NCBI RefSeq assembly: GCF_023806565.1
Contig: NZ_JAMTDV010000029.1
Coordinates: 1-36,817, forward strand
Source: Accumulibacter sp.
GTDB taxonomy: Bacteria > Pseudomonadota > Gammaproteobacteria > Burkholderiales > Rhodocyclaceae
Direction: 5' to 3'
Length of the DNA: 36,817 bases
In this document: piece by piece, positions 8,495 through 17,600 of the stretch
How positions within the stretch are numbered: the stretch's first letter is position 1
Layout: the number at the start of each line of letters is the position of its first letter
Notes under the pieces: generated by a model
Database searches by the model: none
Seen by the model: only the letters and a program-made list of their open reading frames with translations
What the model was told of the DNA's origin: nothing
Position numbers and translations under genes: made by a program

Positions 8495-9015
8495 GCCCGC
8501 GATTCGTGATGATCAGCCGCTGGCGCCTGGAAACGACGGCGGAGCGCGTCTGGGAATTGCTGATCGATCCGACGGAATGGCCCGCATGGTGGCCCCACGT
8601 GGCGCGCGTCGAGCGACTGGCCAATGGCGACTGCGACGGTGTTGGATCGCGCCATGCCTTCGTGTGGCGCAGCGGTCTCGGCTACGGACTTCGCATCGTG
8701 ATCACCAGCACGCGCGTGGAGCATTGCCGTGAACTCGAAGGAATCGCCAGCGGCGACCTGCGCGGCCTCGGCTTGTGGCTGATCGACGATGCCTCCGCCA
8801 ACGGAGTGCGCATCACGCATCGCTGGGACGTCGAGCTGAGCAAGACCTGGATGCGTCTGCTGGCGCCATTGCTGCAGCGCGTCTTCGCCCGGCGACACTG
8901 CGCAGTGATGAAGAAAGGAGCACTCGGCATGGCCCGACGACTGCGTTGCCGTCTGTCGGAAATCGAGGATTGGTCGACGATCTCCGCTGTTGGCGACGGT
9001 CCGGCCGGGCGCTGA
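8491..9015 (+). CDS. SRPBCC (polyketide cyclase/START-like) family protein
   Basis: A 174-residue single-domain protein of the SRPBCC lipid/ligand-binding fold. The opening SRWRLETTAERVWELLIDPTE is typical of the family's first strand and helix, followed by WPAWWPHVARVE. It ends with a long C-terminal helix (KTWMRLLAPLLQRVFARRH). No signal peptide or membrane segment is seen. The start overlaps the cupin anti-sigma stop by 4 bases, so it belongs to the sigma operon and is a likely effector. Related SRPBCC genes occur near ECF-cupin pairs in other proteobacteria, often with cyclopropane fatty acid synthase genes, which are absent here. The ligand is unknown. Confidence 0.8.
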   Translation: MSPRFVMISRWRLETTAERVWELLIDPTEWPAWWPHVARVERLANGDCDGVGSRHAFVWRSGLGYGLRIVITSTRVEHCRELEGIASGDLRGLGLWLIDDASANGVRITHRWDVELSKTWMRLLAPLLQRVFARRHCAVMKKGALGMARRLRCRLSEIEDWSTISAVGDGPAGR

Positions 9016-9187
9016 GCGACGGACTCGCCGCATCCCGAGGCCATCGGTAGCCGACAGCACGCAGGCAAGCCCCGCATGGGAAGACATTTGCTTGACTTAA
9101 GTCTGATTTTTCTGGAGTTCTGCGGGCATTATTCCTATACTGGCAGAATAAGAAAAGACGTCCGATCTTTGCCAGAGGAGACTTGCC

Positions 9188-9643
9188 ATGAAAGTCCGCA
9201 ATGCCGGCTTGCTACCGGAGGCACTGCTGGTCGATTTGCCGGAAATCGACGCACAGCACGAAGAAATCTTCCACCGTATCGAAGCGCTGAAAGCGACCTG
9301 CTTCGAGAGCACCTATGTACCGATCGAGGAGTTTGGCGTATTGCTCGACTTCTTCGCAAAGCATTTCGCCACCGAAGAGCGAATCGCAGCAGAGGCGGGT
9401 CTCGAATTTGCCGAGCACGCACGCGTTCACGACGATACGTTGCGCCTACTGCACAAGGCTCTTGGCGAAGTCGTCAACGGCGCCCAGGACGTGTACTCCT
9501 TTCTGCGCTACGCCGAGTACTGGTTCGAGCGCCACATCAGCGAAGACGACCGGCTGTTCATCTCCCTGTTGCAGGCGAGCGGCTTCGATCACTACGGCGG
9601 CGTGCGGCGTTCCGCCCACTCCTGTTTTTCGGCGCAAGCCTGA
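9188..9643 (+). CDS. Bacteriohemerythrin
   Basis: A 151-residue cytoplasmic di-iron oxygen-binding protein. All expected ligands are present in order: His24 (DAQHEEIF), His59 and Glu63 (HFATEERI), His77 and His81 (EHARVHDDT), His116 and Asp121 (ERHISEDD). The length is slightly above the usual 130-140, the excess being a C-terminal tail. An AGAGGAG ribosome site lies 7 bases upstream. It stands alone, 172 bases after the sigma operon. Family members store or deliver oxygen or sense it in microaerobic bacteria; which applies here is not visible. Confidence 0.93.
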   Translation: MKVRNAGLLPEALLVDLPEIDAQHEEIFHRIEALKATCFESTYVPIEEFGVLLDFFAKHFATEERIAAEAGLEFAEHARVHDDTLRLLHKALGEVVNGAQDVYSFLRYAEYWFERHISEDDRLFISLLQASGFDHYGGVRRSAHSCFSAQA

Positions 9644-9707
9644 TCGACTCCCGCCGCGGCAGCATAGGCACCCGGACGGACGCCCCGCCAATGGAGCGCG
9701 CCGCCCC

Positions 9708-10064
9708 TTGAGCGTCGTCGATTGCTGCAACTGCGGCGCCTGCTGCGCCAGCTTTCGCGTTTCCTTCTACTGGGCGGAGGCCACCGCCCGCGACTTGCCC
9801 GACGCCTTGGTCGAACAGCTCACGCCTTGGCACGCATGCCTGTCCGGAACCAATGCTGCATCCCCGCGCTGCCGGGCACTGTGGGGCGAGGTCGGCGAAC
9901 GCGTGCGGTGTACCGTCTACGACCGTCGCCCCTCTCCGTGTCATGAGATCCAGGCCGGCGACGAAAAATGCACCAAAGCGCGGCAGACTCATCGACTGCC
10001 GGTGATCACCGCCATGCCGGCAGCGGAAGCGCCGTCAAACCGGCCGCGTGCTGCGCTTCGCTAG
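9708..10064 (+). CDS. YkgJ-family cysteine cluster protein
   Basis: A 118-residue protein with the YkgJ (UPF0153/CxxCxxCC) metal-binding pattern. Near the N-terminus is CCNCGACC (Cys6-13), followed by single cysteines at about 44, 55, 68, 78 and 88, the last group in the form RCTVYDRRPSPCHE. The family probably binds zinc or an Fe-S cluster; its role is unknown. No ATG is available in frame near the conserved N-terminus, so a TTG start at 9708 is proposed (L/M-SVVDCC). The open frame extends upstream without coding character. It lies 64 bases after the hemerythrin gene, and its stop is 22 bases from that of the convergent nirC-like gene. Confidence 0.82.
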   Translation: MSVVDCCNCGACCASFRVSFYWAEATARDLPDALVEQLTPWHACLSGTNAASPRCRALWGEVGERVRCTVYDRRPSPCHEIQAGDEKCTKARQTHRLPVITAMPAAEAPSNRPRAALR

Positions 10065-10086
10065 AGCGCCAGGCAACCGTCCACCG

Positions 10087-10434
10087 CTATTCCGGAAATC
10101 CTGCCTGCAACTGCTCGACGATCCAGCGCGCCTCGGCCTCGCTCAGGAAGCGATGCCAGGGGGGCATCGGCGTCCCTGGTCGACCACCATGAATCGTCGC
10201 CACCAGCGAATCGACCGGCTTTCCCTGCAGCGCTGCCGGCGTCAGCGAGGGACCCAGGCCACCCTGCAAGGTCATGCCGTGGCACGAGCCGCAGTCCTGG
10301 CGTACCAGATGAACGAGTTCCCTCTGGCGCTCGGGCGACGGCGGCAGAACCGGATCGGCAAGCAACGGAGAAGCGTAGAGCAGGAAGACGATGAACCAAG
10401 GCATGTTGCGTAGATCAATCGGTGGCTGCGGCAC
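10087..10434 (-). CDS. nirC: NirC-like c-type cytochrome (cytochrome c55X)
   Basis: A small periplasmic monohaem cytochrome c, 115 residues from a GTG start or 105 from the ATG at 10404. The haem motif is CGSCH (Cys48, Cys51, His52 in the long numbering), and the distal Met ligand is in GRPGTPMPPW (Met90). The pattern QDCGSCHGMTLQGGLGPSL followed by LSEAEARWIVEQLQAGFPE closely matches what I know of NirC/c55X proteins of denitrifiers, an electron donor and maturation partner of cytochrome cd1 nitrite reductase. The hydrophobic stretch FIVFLLYASPLLA acts as a signal peptide. The longer GTG form supplies a basic residue before it, so the start is undecided. It is divergent from the cobA/nirE gene; no nirS is in the window. 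Confidence 0.82.
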   Translation of the reverse strand: MPQPPIDLRNMPWFIVFLLYASPLLADPVLPPSPERQRELVHLVRQDCGSCHGMTLQGGLGPSLTPAALQGKPVDSLVATIHGGRPGTPMPPWHRFLSEAEARWIVEQLQAGFPE

Positions 10435-10618
10435 GATGCCGCATGCGTCCTGGTGGAAAAGGCCGCTGCGTTACCTGTCATTCTAGCGGAAGAACTCCGC
10501 CCATCGTGGCTCCAGACGACGTCGCCACGGCGTACGACCGATCGCTTCGTATTCGGGTTGAAGAAACCCGGCAGACGCGCTTATGCTTGCGCTTCAACCA
10601 ACCAGGGAAAGCAGCGGA

Positions 10619-11404
10619 ATGAGTCAGGCCCCGTCATCGACACCCAGCGGAACCGTGTACATCGTCGGCAGCGGCCCCGGCGACTTCGATCTCTTGACGC
10701 TGCGCGCCGCCCGCCTGATCGGCGAAGCCGACGCCATTGTCTACGACCATCTGATTGCCGACGGCGTACTCGAACTCGCCCGCCCCGGCGCCGATAAGAT
10801 CTACGCCGGCAAGGAAAGTTCAAGGCACAGCGTACCGCAGGAAGAGCTCAACCGGCTCCTCGTGCGGCTGGCGCGCGCGGGCAAGAAGGTGGTTCGTCTG
10901 AAGGGTGGCGACCCATTCATTTTCGGTCGCGGCGGCGAGGAAATCGAAACCCTGGTGGACTCCGGAATTCGCTTCGAAGTCGTTCCGGGAGTCACCGCAG
11001 CCGCCGGTTGCGCCGCTTACGCCGGCATTCCGCTGACCCATCGCGAGCACGCTCAGGCGGTCGTCTTTGCCACCGGGCACCTGAAGGACGGAACCATCAA
11101 TCTTGACTGGCCGTCACTCGCCCGCCCACGGCTGACCGTCGTGTTCTACATGGGAGTCGGCGGAATTGCCGAAATCTGCCGCCAGATGATTGCGCACGGG
11201 CTACCCCGGGAGCATCCGGCCGCCGTGGTGCAGCACGGCACCACGCGCCGGCAACGCGTGCTGACGGCCGATCTCGCGACTCTTCCCAGCCAGGTCGCCG
11301 CCGCGAGGATCACAGCGCCCGCATTGATCATCGTCGGCACGGTCGTACGTCTGCACCGCAGGCTCGCCTGGTTCCTGCCGCCACCGGCGGAATCAATCGG
11401 CTGA
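10619..11404 (+). CDS. cobA: Uroporphyrinogen-III C-methyltransferase (CobA/NirE type)
   Basis: A 261-residue SAM-dependent enzyme making precorrin-2, the precursor of sirohaem, cobalamin and haem d1. Family motifs appear in order: [18 protein letters not shown] (13-30), [17 protein letters not shown] (62-78), [18 protein letters not shown] (91-108) and [10 protein letters not shown] (121-130). It is the single-domain form without a CysG siroheme-synthase part. The start has AGGGAAA upstream. It is divergent from the nirC-like gene, which suggests a NirE role in haem d1 synthesis, but a general sirohaem or cobalamin role is equally possible. The 184-base divergent region shows no clear FNR/DNR box. 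The 219 bases after it (11405-11623) hold nothing that I recognise. Confidence 0.92.
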   Translation: MSQAPSSTPSGTVYIVGSGPGDFDLLTLRAARLIGEADAIVYDHLIADGVLELARPGADKIYAGKESSRHSVPQEELNRLLVRLARAGKKVVRLKGGDPFIFGRGGEEIETLVDSGIRFEVVPGVTAAAGCAAYAGIPLTHREHAQAVVFATGHLKDGTINLDWPSLARPRLTVVFYMGVGGIAEICRQMIAHGLPREHPAAVVQHGTTRRQRVLTADLATLPSQVAAARITAPALIIVGTVVRLHRRLAWFLPPPAESIG

Positions 11405-11623
11405 TCCGGCGACGAAGGTAGCTTGACGATCTCCCATCGACACGCGACGGGGCACCTCCTGACAAGATTCCGGGTGCACGCCGATCCCTTGGCGCACGGA
11501 CCAGTCGGCACAGGCCCGGCTGCGCCACGACGGGGCGTTCGCCGGGGACAGACGGCACCCCGCCCGAAAATCGGCGTACGACGATGGCAAAGGCATCGCA
11601 GTACGCCGTGCCCCCGGCGGCGA

Positions 11624-12556
11624 TCAGGGTGCCTGCCGCAAGCCAACAATACGCCGGCGCAGCGCGGCCACTCCGGCCAGACCGGCGAAGGTCAACAGCA
11701 GCGAGGAAGGTTCCGGGATCGAGCTCTCCGCCCACGCTGCCGTGATCGAAACCGGCACCGAGGGATCCCGCGGGTTGCAAACCGTACCGTTGCCATTGAC
11801 CCAGTTGAACTGCAATGTGCCCCCGACGAGCGAAAGTGGGACGACACTTGGGCCGGGATTGCCGGCATTGGTCCCCGCAGGGCAATTCGGGTCGATGTAA
11901 TCGAGCGAAGCGGTTTCACCAATGCCTGGGTCCCATGCACCATTGTTGTTGTTGTCGTCGATGCGCAGACTGGTCAGCGTGACGTAATGGCCGCTTCCAT
12001 CCGCAAAACCGATGCGCAGTTCCACGTCTTCGCCGGCGCGCAATTCTCCGAGCAGGAAGTTCATCGTCGGCTCGCCACGGGCGAGAAACGCTGCCCCCTC
12101 CCATCCGGTGAAATCCTCATTGACCATCCCGGCAAAGGTGGTCGTTCCAGGTGCGTATCGCTGGAACCAGTTCATCTTGCCCTCCCAGGCCTGCTGCCGA
12201 TTCACCCCGCAGCCATTGCCGCCCATGAGATTGTCTAGAGAAATGATCGAGTCCTGCAAGTTCACCACTCCGTCGCCGTTTTCATCGGTTCCGGGGCCGC
12301 TGAGGAGCTGCGTGTTGCGATACAGGCTGGGCGAGATGTGCGACAGATAGACAAATGAATTGATCATCGACGTCGCTGCGCAGCGCCCACCAATATTGGA
12401 TTCATGGCCATACAAGGCGTAGGGAAGTTGCGCGTCGATCGGAACGGCGACAGCGCTTTCCGGGCAGAGAAGGCCGAGGCCGGCGGTCAATCCGGCAAGC
12501 ACATAGCCGGCAACGACCACATTGCAGCCCTTCGGCTGCGAGTCGGTGGTATGCAT
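11624..12556 (-). CDS. PEP-CTERM sorting-domain exported protein with possible C39-like cysteine peptidase fold
   Basis: A 310-residue secreted protein. An N-terminal signal peptide spans about 1-38 (VVVAGYVLAGLTAGLGLL). The C-terminus carries a PEP-CTERM signal: PEPSSLLLTFAGLAGVAAL followed by RRR, recognised by exosortase. The middle has GGRCAATSMINSF (Cys59) and GSGHYVTLTSLRIDDN (His190), the spacing and context of papain-like C39-type domains (Cys-x-x-Thr/Ser, then His-x-V). An Asn or Asp further on could complete a triad. A dockerin-like calcium loop is seen at 91-101 (DENGDGVVNLQ). The peptidase idea is an inference from these motifs only. The start has GGAGGGA 8 bases upstream. PEP-CTERM proteins are linked to exopolysaccharide and floc formation; no exosortase gene is in the window. 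A sigma-54-type promoter lies at 12703-12718. Confidence 0.88.
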   Translation of the reverse strand: MHTTDSQPKGCNVVVAGYVLAGLTAGLGLLCPESAVAVPIDAQLPYALYGHESNIGGRCAATSMINSFVYLSHISPSLYRNTQLLSGPGTDENGDGVVNLQDSIISLDNLMGGNGCGVNRQQAWEGKMNWFQRYAPGTTTFAGMVNEDFTGWEGAAFLARGEPTMNFLLGELRAGEDVELRIGFADGSGHYVTLTSLRIDDNNNNGAWDPGIGETASLDYIDPNCPAGTNAGNPGPSVVPLSLVGGTLQFNWVNGNGTVCNPRDPSVPVSITAAWAESSIPEPSSLLLTFAGLAGVAALRRRIVGLRQAP

Positions 12557-12702
12557 GAAAGGTCCCTCCGGTTGCGATAACGGTGTTGGACGTTCGATTC
12601 CGTCCAGCATTACCTGGCGGGAAAGTTACGATGGGAGACCAGAATTCGCGCCCCGACCGCCCGCCACGCTGAAATCGGTTATGGTTTCTTGGAATTCATC
12701 CG

Positions 12703-12718
12703 GCATTGGCCGTGCCAG
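12703..12718 (-). promoter_or_regulatory. Sigma-54 type (-24/-12) promoter of the PEP-CTERM gene
   Basis: On the minus strand the sequence TGGCACGGCCAATGC matches the RpoN consensus TGGCACG-N4-TTGC with one mismatch in the -12 element and correct spacing. Transcription would start near 12691, giving a leader of about 135 bases. The upstream region (12720-12910) is clearly more AT-rich than its surroundings and contains an imperfect 17-bp palindrome at 12782-12798 (TGT-N2-AAA-N-TTT-N2-ACA), a plausible activator site. PEP-CTERM genes in related floc-forming bacteria are known to depend on RpoN and the PrsK/PrsR system. The remainder of the gap to the tRNA (12911-13278) holds nothing that I recognise. 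Confidence 0.6.
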
Positions 12719-13278
12719 AACGCATAGCACGTTGATTCGCATTTAGTTTTTTCCTTGTGCGGCGCCAGCTCGGCATACGCATGTAAAAATTTTCGACACG
12801 CTTCGTGCACTGGTGATACGCCTGAACGGAACAATAAACTGTTATCTTTCACTAGGTTATGCAAAAACTTCCGAATTCGCGCGGAGACAATTTCATGATT
12901 GATGGTGTAAGGAATGTCGACAGGCGGCAAGCCGGCGTCGGCGGTCGAGACGGTCCGACAAGCTGCCTGCGGAACACCTGGTCGCTGACCGTGCGAGTAC
13001 GTCCGGCTACAATATCGGATTCTGGCTCGATTGCCCGCCGCCCGACGTCCGAGAGGCGAGCGACGCAGACGAACCTGCAAACCGGTGCGAACCGACTGTG
13101 GCAGCGGACGGGCGCTGTGTGACGAGGAAGCCGAGCCCGCGCACGCTCACCATATGCCACGCCTCGTGCCCTGTTCCAGCGGCCCTGCGATCACGAGGCA
13201 GGCGGGGAAACTCGACGTGAACACCAGGACCATACTTCCGACAGGAGTCCCAGCTATCGTGCGCAACGCAATGACAAC

Positions 13279-13302
13279 AAAAAAACCCGCATTGCTGCGG
13301 GT
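13279..13302 (-). terminator. Rho-independent terminator after tRNA-Leu(CAA)
   Basis: On the minus strand ACCCGC, a 6-base loop and GCGGGT form a perfect stem followed by a run of seven T. It begins 6 bases past the encoded CCA end of the tRNA. Confidence 0.9.
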
Positions 13303-13308
13303 CTTGAT

Positions 13309-13395
13309 TGGTGCCGAGAGGGGGAATCGAACCCCCACGATGTCTCCATCGGCGGATTTTGAGTCCGCTGCGTCTACCGATTCCGCCATCTCGGC
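13309..13395 (-). tRNA. tRNA-Leu(CAA)
   Basis: An 87-base class II tRNA. The acceptor stem is GCCGAGA/TCTCGGC, the anticodon arm is GCGGA-CTCAAAA-TCCGC with anticodon CAA (reads UUG), and there is a long variable arm, a GGTTCGATTCC T-arm and an encoded CCA end. It is transcribed alone, between the promoter at 13431-13459 and the terminator at 13279-13302. Confidence 0.96.
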
Positions 13396-13430
13396 TTCGG
13401 CTCGCAATGCACGAACCAGAAGAGGCTGCG

Positions 13431-13459
13431 ATTATCGCCGATTCTCCAGCAGCGAACAA
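13431..13459 (-). promoter_or_regulatory. Sigma-70 promoter of tRNA-Leu(CAA)
   Basis: On the minus strand TTGTTC, exactly 17 bases, then GATAAT, followed by a GC-containing discriminator. The start site would be near 13424, about 29 bases before the mature tRNA. The same -10 hexamer occurs at the tRNA-Gly promoter. Confidence 0.65.
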
Positions 13460-13546
13460 GCTGCTGCAGCCTGAACGGCCGTCCCGGTACCGGGCAAGTT
13501 TCGACCCATCCCGGCAATCACCCAATCCCCGTAATGCGGTAGACCG

Positions 13547-14632
13547 ATGCTCACGCTGGATGAATTCGACTTTGCACTGCCCAACGAACTGATCGCCCAG
13601 CAGCCGACTGCCGAGCGCAGCGCGAGTCGCTTGCTGCACCTCGTCGGCGGCAGGATGGAGGACCGCCGCTTTCGCGACCTTCCCGAACTGGTCGATCCCG
13701 GCGATCTGCTGGTATTCAACGATACGCGCGTGATCCGCGCGCGCCTGCTTGGCGAAAAGGAGAGTGGTGGCCGCATCGAGGTCCTCATCGAACGGATCGA
13801 TGACGCTCGGCATGCGGTGGCGCAGATCCGCGCCAGCAAATCGCCGAAATCCGGCAGCCTGATCCGCCTCGAAAACGCCATTTCGCTGATCGTGCGCGGG
13901 CGCAGCGGGAAACAGGGCGAGTTCTTCTCCCTCGAACTCGCCGACGATGGCGATTTCTGGAGCCTGCTCGACAATCACGGTCGCCTGCCGCTCCCGCCCT
14001 ACATCACACACGATGCCGATTGTGATGACGAGACGCGCTATCAGACGATATTCGCTCGTTCTCCGGGTGCCGTCGCAGCGCCAACGGCCGGTCTCCACTT
14101 CGATCAGGCGCTGCTGGCAGAACTCGACGCGCGCGGTGTCGAAGCCGCATGGCTGACGCTGCACGTCGGCGCCGGCACCTTCCAACCGGTGCGCGTACAG
14201 CTCCTTGCCGAGCACCGCATGCACGCCGAGCGCTTCGCAATTCCGCCGGAAACCGCTGCCGCCGTCGAACGTACCCACGCCCGCGGCGGCAAGGTCATCG
14301 CCGTCGGCACGACCAGCCTGCGCGCCCTCGAAGCCGCTGCGCAGGTCGGAGAACTGCGCGCCGGGGCAGCGGAAACGGATATCTTCATCACCCCCGGGTA
14401 TTCGTTTCGCGTCGTCGACCGGCTGATCACCAACTTTCATCTGCCGAAGTCGACGCTGCTCATGCTCGTCTCGGCGTTCTCCGGCATCGACGCCATCCGC
14501 GACGCGTATCGGCACGCGATCGACCACCGTTACCGCTTCTTCAGCTACGGCGACGCCATGCTGCTCAGCCGAAGCGGGTCGACCAACAGCAGGTCCTTTC
14601 GTGCTTCTCACCCTTTCGGCCAGTGCCCATGA
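13547..14632 (+). CDS. queA: S-adenosylmethionine:tRNA ribosyltransferase-isomerase
   Basis: A 361-residue QueA, which transfers and isomerises the ribosyl part of SAM onto 7-aminomethyl-7-deazaguanine in tRNA to form epoxyqueuosine. Diagnostic stretches are [17 protein letters not shown] (4-20), [49 protein letters not shown] and [18 protein letters not shown]. The enzyme is normally about 340-350 residues and ends soon after [10 protein letters not shown]; here a further 20 residues follow. The stop TGA overlaps the ATG of the SNF2 helicase (ATGA at 14629-14632), so the two are probably translationally coupled. No other queuosine gene is near. Confidence 0.95.
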   Translation: MLTLDEFDFALPNELIAQQPTAERSASRLLHLVGGRMEDRRFRDLPELVDPGDLLVFNDTRVIRARLLGEKESGGRIEVLIERIDDARHAVAQIRASKSPKSGSLIRLENAISLIVRGRSGKQGEFFSLELADDGDFWSLLDNHGRLPLPPYITHDADCDDETRYQTIFARSPGAVAAPTAGLHFDQALLAELDARGVEAAWLTLHVGAGTFQPVRVQLLAEHRMHAERFAIPPETAAAVERTHARGGKVIAVGTTSLRALEAAAQVGELRAGAAETDIFITPGYSFRVVDRLITNFHLPKSTLLMLVSAFSGIDAIRDAYRHAIDHRYRFFSYGDAMLLSRSGSTNSRSFRASHPFGQCP

Positions 14633-17600
14633 GTTCCCTGAACAGCTCCGCGATCGAACAGCTCGACCGGCTCGGCCTGACTCCCGACACCCACAAGGTC
14701 GCACTTGCCTACGCCCTGCTATGGACCTTCCGCTCGCAGACCGACGTCCACCGCGCGTTGACGATCGGCGGTCTGAGCAGCAGCGCCGGCAAGGCATTCA
14801 CGCTGGCGGACGTGAAGGCGGCCGTCGAGGAACTTCGGGGAAAGCGTCTGCTGCTTGACCCACCCGCACGCACATCGTCCTGGCAACTGGTGGACTCGCT
14901 GCGCGCGCCGCTCTATCGACAATTGCTGGCGTGCCATCCGGGCAACCACCTGGCACAGTTGATCGCCAGACTCGATCACTTCGACCCGACGCGAAGCAGC
15001 TACTACTGGCACACGGGCAGCATGGCGGCGACCATCGCCTACGTTCGCGCCAAGTTCTTCTCCGGTGCGCCACACGAAGAACTGGTGGCCCTGCGACAGC
15101 TCGTCGGCCGCTCGATGGACTGGAACGAGATCCTGACCAACGGCCTTCTGCTTGCCTTTGATGGGCCCAGTTTCGAACGCATCGACCCGGTCGAACGCGC
15201 GCAACTCGCCTACCAGAGCGTGGCCAGTATCTGCGTGTATTGGTCGGACGTTTTCAATCCGGTCGCTGACTGGGCTTTCGGCCAACTGGAACGGAACCCC
15301 GAGCAGTTGCCGGGCGATTTGCGTCGAGTGCTCGCCGATCTGGCGCTGCAGCGCGACCACCGTGAATTGCTGCAGCGGGCGCTGCACGGTCTCGACGATG
15401 GCCTGAGCAATGCGATCCGTGCTGCAGCTCTGGTCGTCGATGGTGAATGGGAAACCGGGCAGGCGGCCTTCGAGGCAGCACTCAAACAGCGCAAGGGCGA
15501 GATCGGCGGCAGCAAGCGCTTCCTGCCCGACAGCATTGCCTGGCTCTATCCGCTGGCACTGCTTGCCCAGGCAACTCCCAGACATCTCGAACTGGCCCGC
15601 AAGTTCTGCACGGGCGAGTCCGGCAAACGTGAGCCCAGCCCGTACGGCGGCTGGGGACGCTGGGTGCATGCGATCGACGTTCGTCTCGGCAAGGCGCCAA
15701 TCGTCCGTGGCGCTTTCCAGCCGACGCGTGATCAGGAGTCGCGTTGGGGAATCGACTCGCTGTGGGCGATTCTGCTCTCGGCCTGGCTGGGAAACGACGC
15801 GATCACCGAGCCGGGCAGCGCAAAGGCGGCGGCCTGGCACGAATCGATCCTCGTGCTGCGCCAAAGGCTGACGGACGCTCGCCTGAACATGCCGAAGCAC
15901 ATGCTGCTCGGCGCCGCAGCGATCCTCGCCGGAAGTGAACCGCCAAGCGGCTTCTTTGTCGCTGGAGGGCGCGAGCGCTGGCGCGAGATCCTCGCTGCCC
16001 TGCAATCCTTGGGTGGCGAAGCGACTGCCGCCGGCGCCAACGGCGAAACGACGCGGCTGCTATGGGAAGTCGAAGTCGGTCGCGACGGCTCCCTGCTCGC
16101 GTTGCGACCGCTTGAGCAGAAGCGCGGCCCGCGCGGCTGGGGACGACCGCGAGCTCTGAGCCTCACGAGGTTGGCCGGGCACGCGCAACTGGCCCCGCAT
16201 GATGTCAAGATTGCCCGCGCGCTACGCGCCGAACGCGGCTACAGCAACCGCTACCGCCTCGACCTGGCGGTGGCGATCGTCGCGCTCGTCGGCCATCCCC
16301 ACGTCGTCGTGGCCAACGGCGGCGAGCAGTTCGTGGACCTGATCGAAGCCCACCCCGAACTCGAACTGGTCCGCGAGGGCGAGCGCTTCCTGATGCGCAT
16401 CGAGCCCCCTCTGCGCCTCGGCAGCGAAGACGCCTTCTTCCTCAGCGACGCTGAGGAGCGCCGTGAAGCCGAAGCGCTGCGCCTGATCACGCTCGTTCAG
16501 GACGGTCCGCAGCGTCTGCGGCTGGTGCGCTTTTCAGCGGCGCAGCAGCAGGCTGCCCACCTCGTTTCCGGCAGCTTTGCCATCCCCGCCAGCGCGCCGG
16601 GCGCGCAGGCCGAGATCGAAAGGACGCTGCGCGCACTTTCCGGAAATTTTCAGGTACACGCCGACTCGGCGCAGGCAACCCGTCAGGTCGCCTGCGATTC
16701 GCGCCTGCGCGCCGAACTATCGCCGGTCGGCGATCGGCTCGCGCTGAATCTGGTGGTAACGCCGCTCGGTGCCGATGGACCGCGGCTGCCGGCGGCCAGC
16801 GGCCGGGTCCGCCTGATGGCCGTTCTCGGGAGCGAGACGGTCGGTACCGAACGCGACCTGCAAACCGAGCGCCGAAATCTCGAGGCAGTCCTCGACGCCC
16901 TGCCTTTCCTCGACACCGGTGATGCCGTCGGCGAGTGGCTGATCGAAGATCCCGAACAGGCACTTCAAACCGTCGAGACCTTGCCGAGACTATCCGCGAT
17001 CGCAGCGGTCGAATGGCCAAAGGGCAAGGCGGTGCGCGTCGTCAGCGTAGACACGCGGCAGCTCGGCGTCCGGGTCAACCGCGAAAACGATTGGTTCCGC
17101 CTGTCCGGCCAAGCCACCCTCGACGAAGGTCTGGTGCTGCAGATCGAGTCGCTCCTCGCTGCCGCACGCGAGAAATCGCGTTTCGTCCCGATCGGCGATG
17201 GCGTTTACGCGGCGCTGACTCGCTCGCTGAAACAGAAGCTCGCCGAACTGGCAGCCGTCCTCGAAAGCGACCGGCAGGGCAGCAAGGCACCGGTGATCGC
17301 CGCCGCCTGGCTCGACGAGGTGCTCGCAGGCAGCGAGGTTGAAGCCTCTCCGGACTTTCACCAGGCCATCGACCGCCTGCGCGCCGCCCAGGCGAGCGAA
17401 GCAAAACTGCCCAGCCTGCTGCAGGCGACTCTTCGACCCTACCAGGAAGACGGCTACCAGTGGGCCATGCGCCTGGCGAGCGCCGGCATGGGCGGCTGCC
17501 TGGCCGACGACATGGGTCTCGGCAAGACGCTGCAGGCACTCGCCGTGCTGCTCGAACGCGCCGCCGGAGGCGCGGCCCTGGTCATCGCGCCCACATCGGT

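Noticed and set aside
9094-9103. Palindrome GACTTAAGTC upstream of the hemerythrin gene, considered as an FNR box or promoter
   Set aside because: The second half-site does not fit FNR (TTGAC is not matched by GTCAA), and the TTGACT/TATACT pair is 38 bases apart, too far for sigma-70.
10435-10618. Search for an FNR/DNR box between nirC and cobA
   Set aside because: Only a poor TTGCG-N4-AACCAA type match was found; not reported as a site.
12679-13080. A 133-residue minus-strand open frame upstream of the PEP-CTERM gene
   Set aside because: It overlaps the sigma-54 promoter and AT-rich control region, has no ribosome site and no recognisable family.
13007-14797. A 596-residue minus-strand open frame across tRNA-Leu and queA
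   Set aside because: It runs through a tRNA gene and its terminator and is antisense to queA; no family features.
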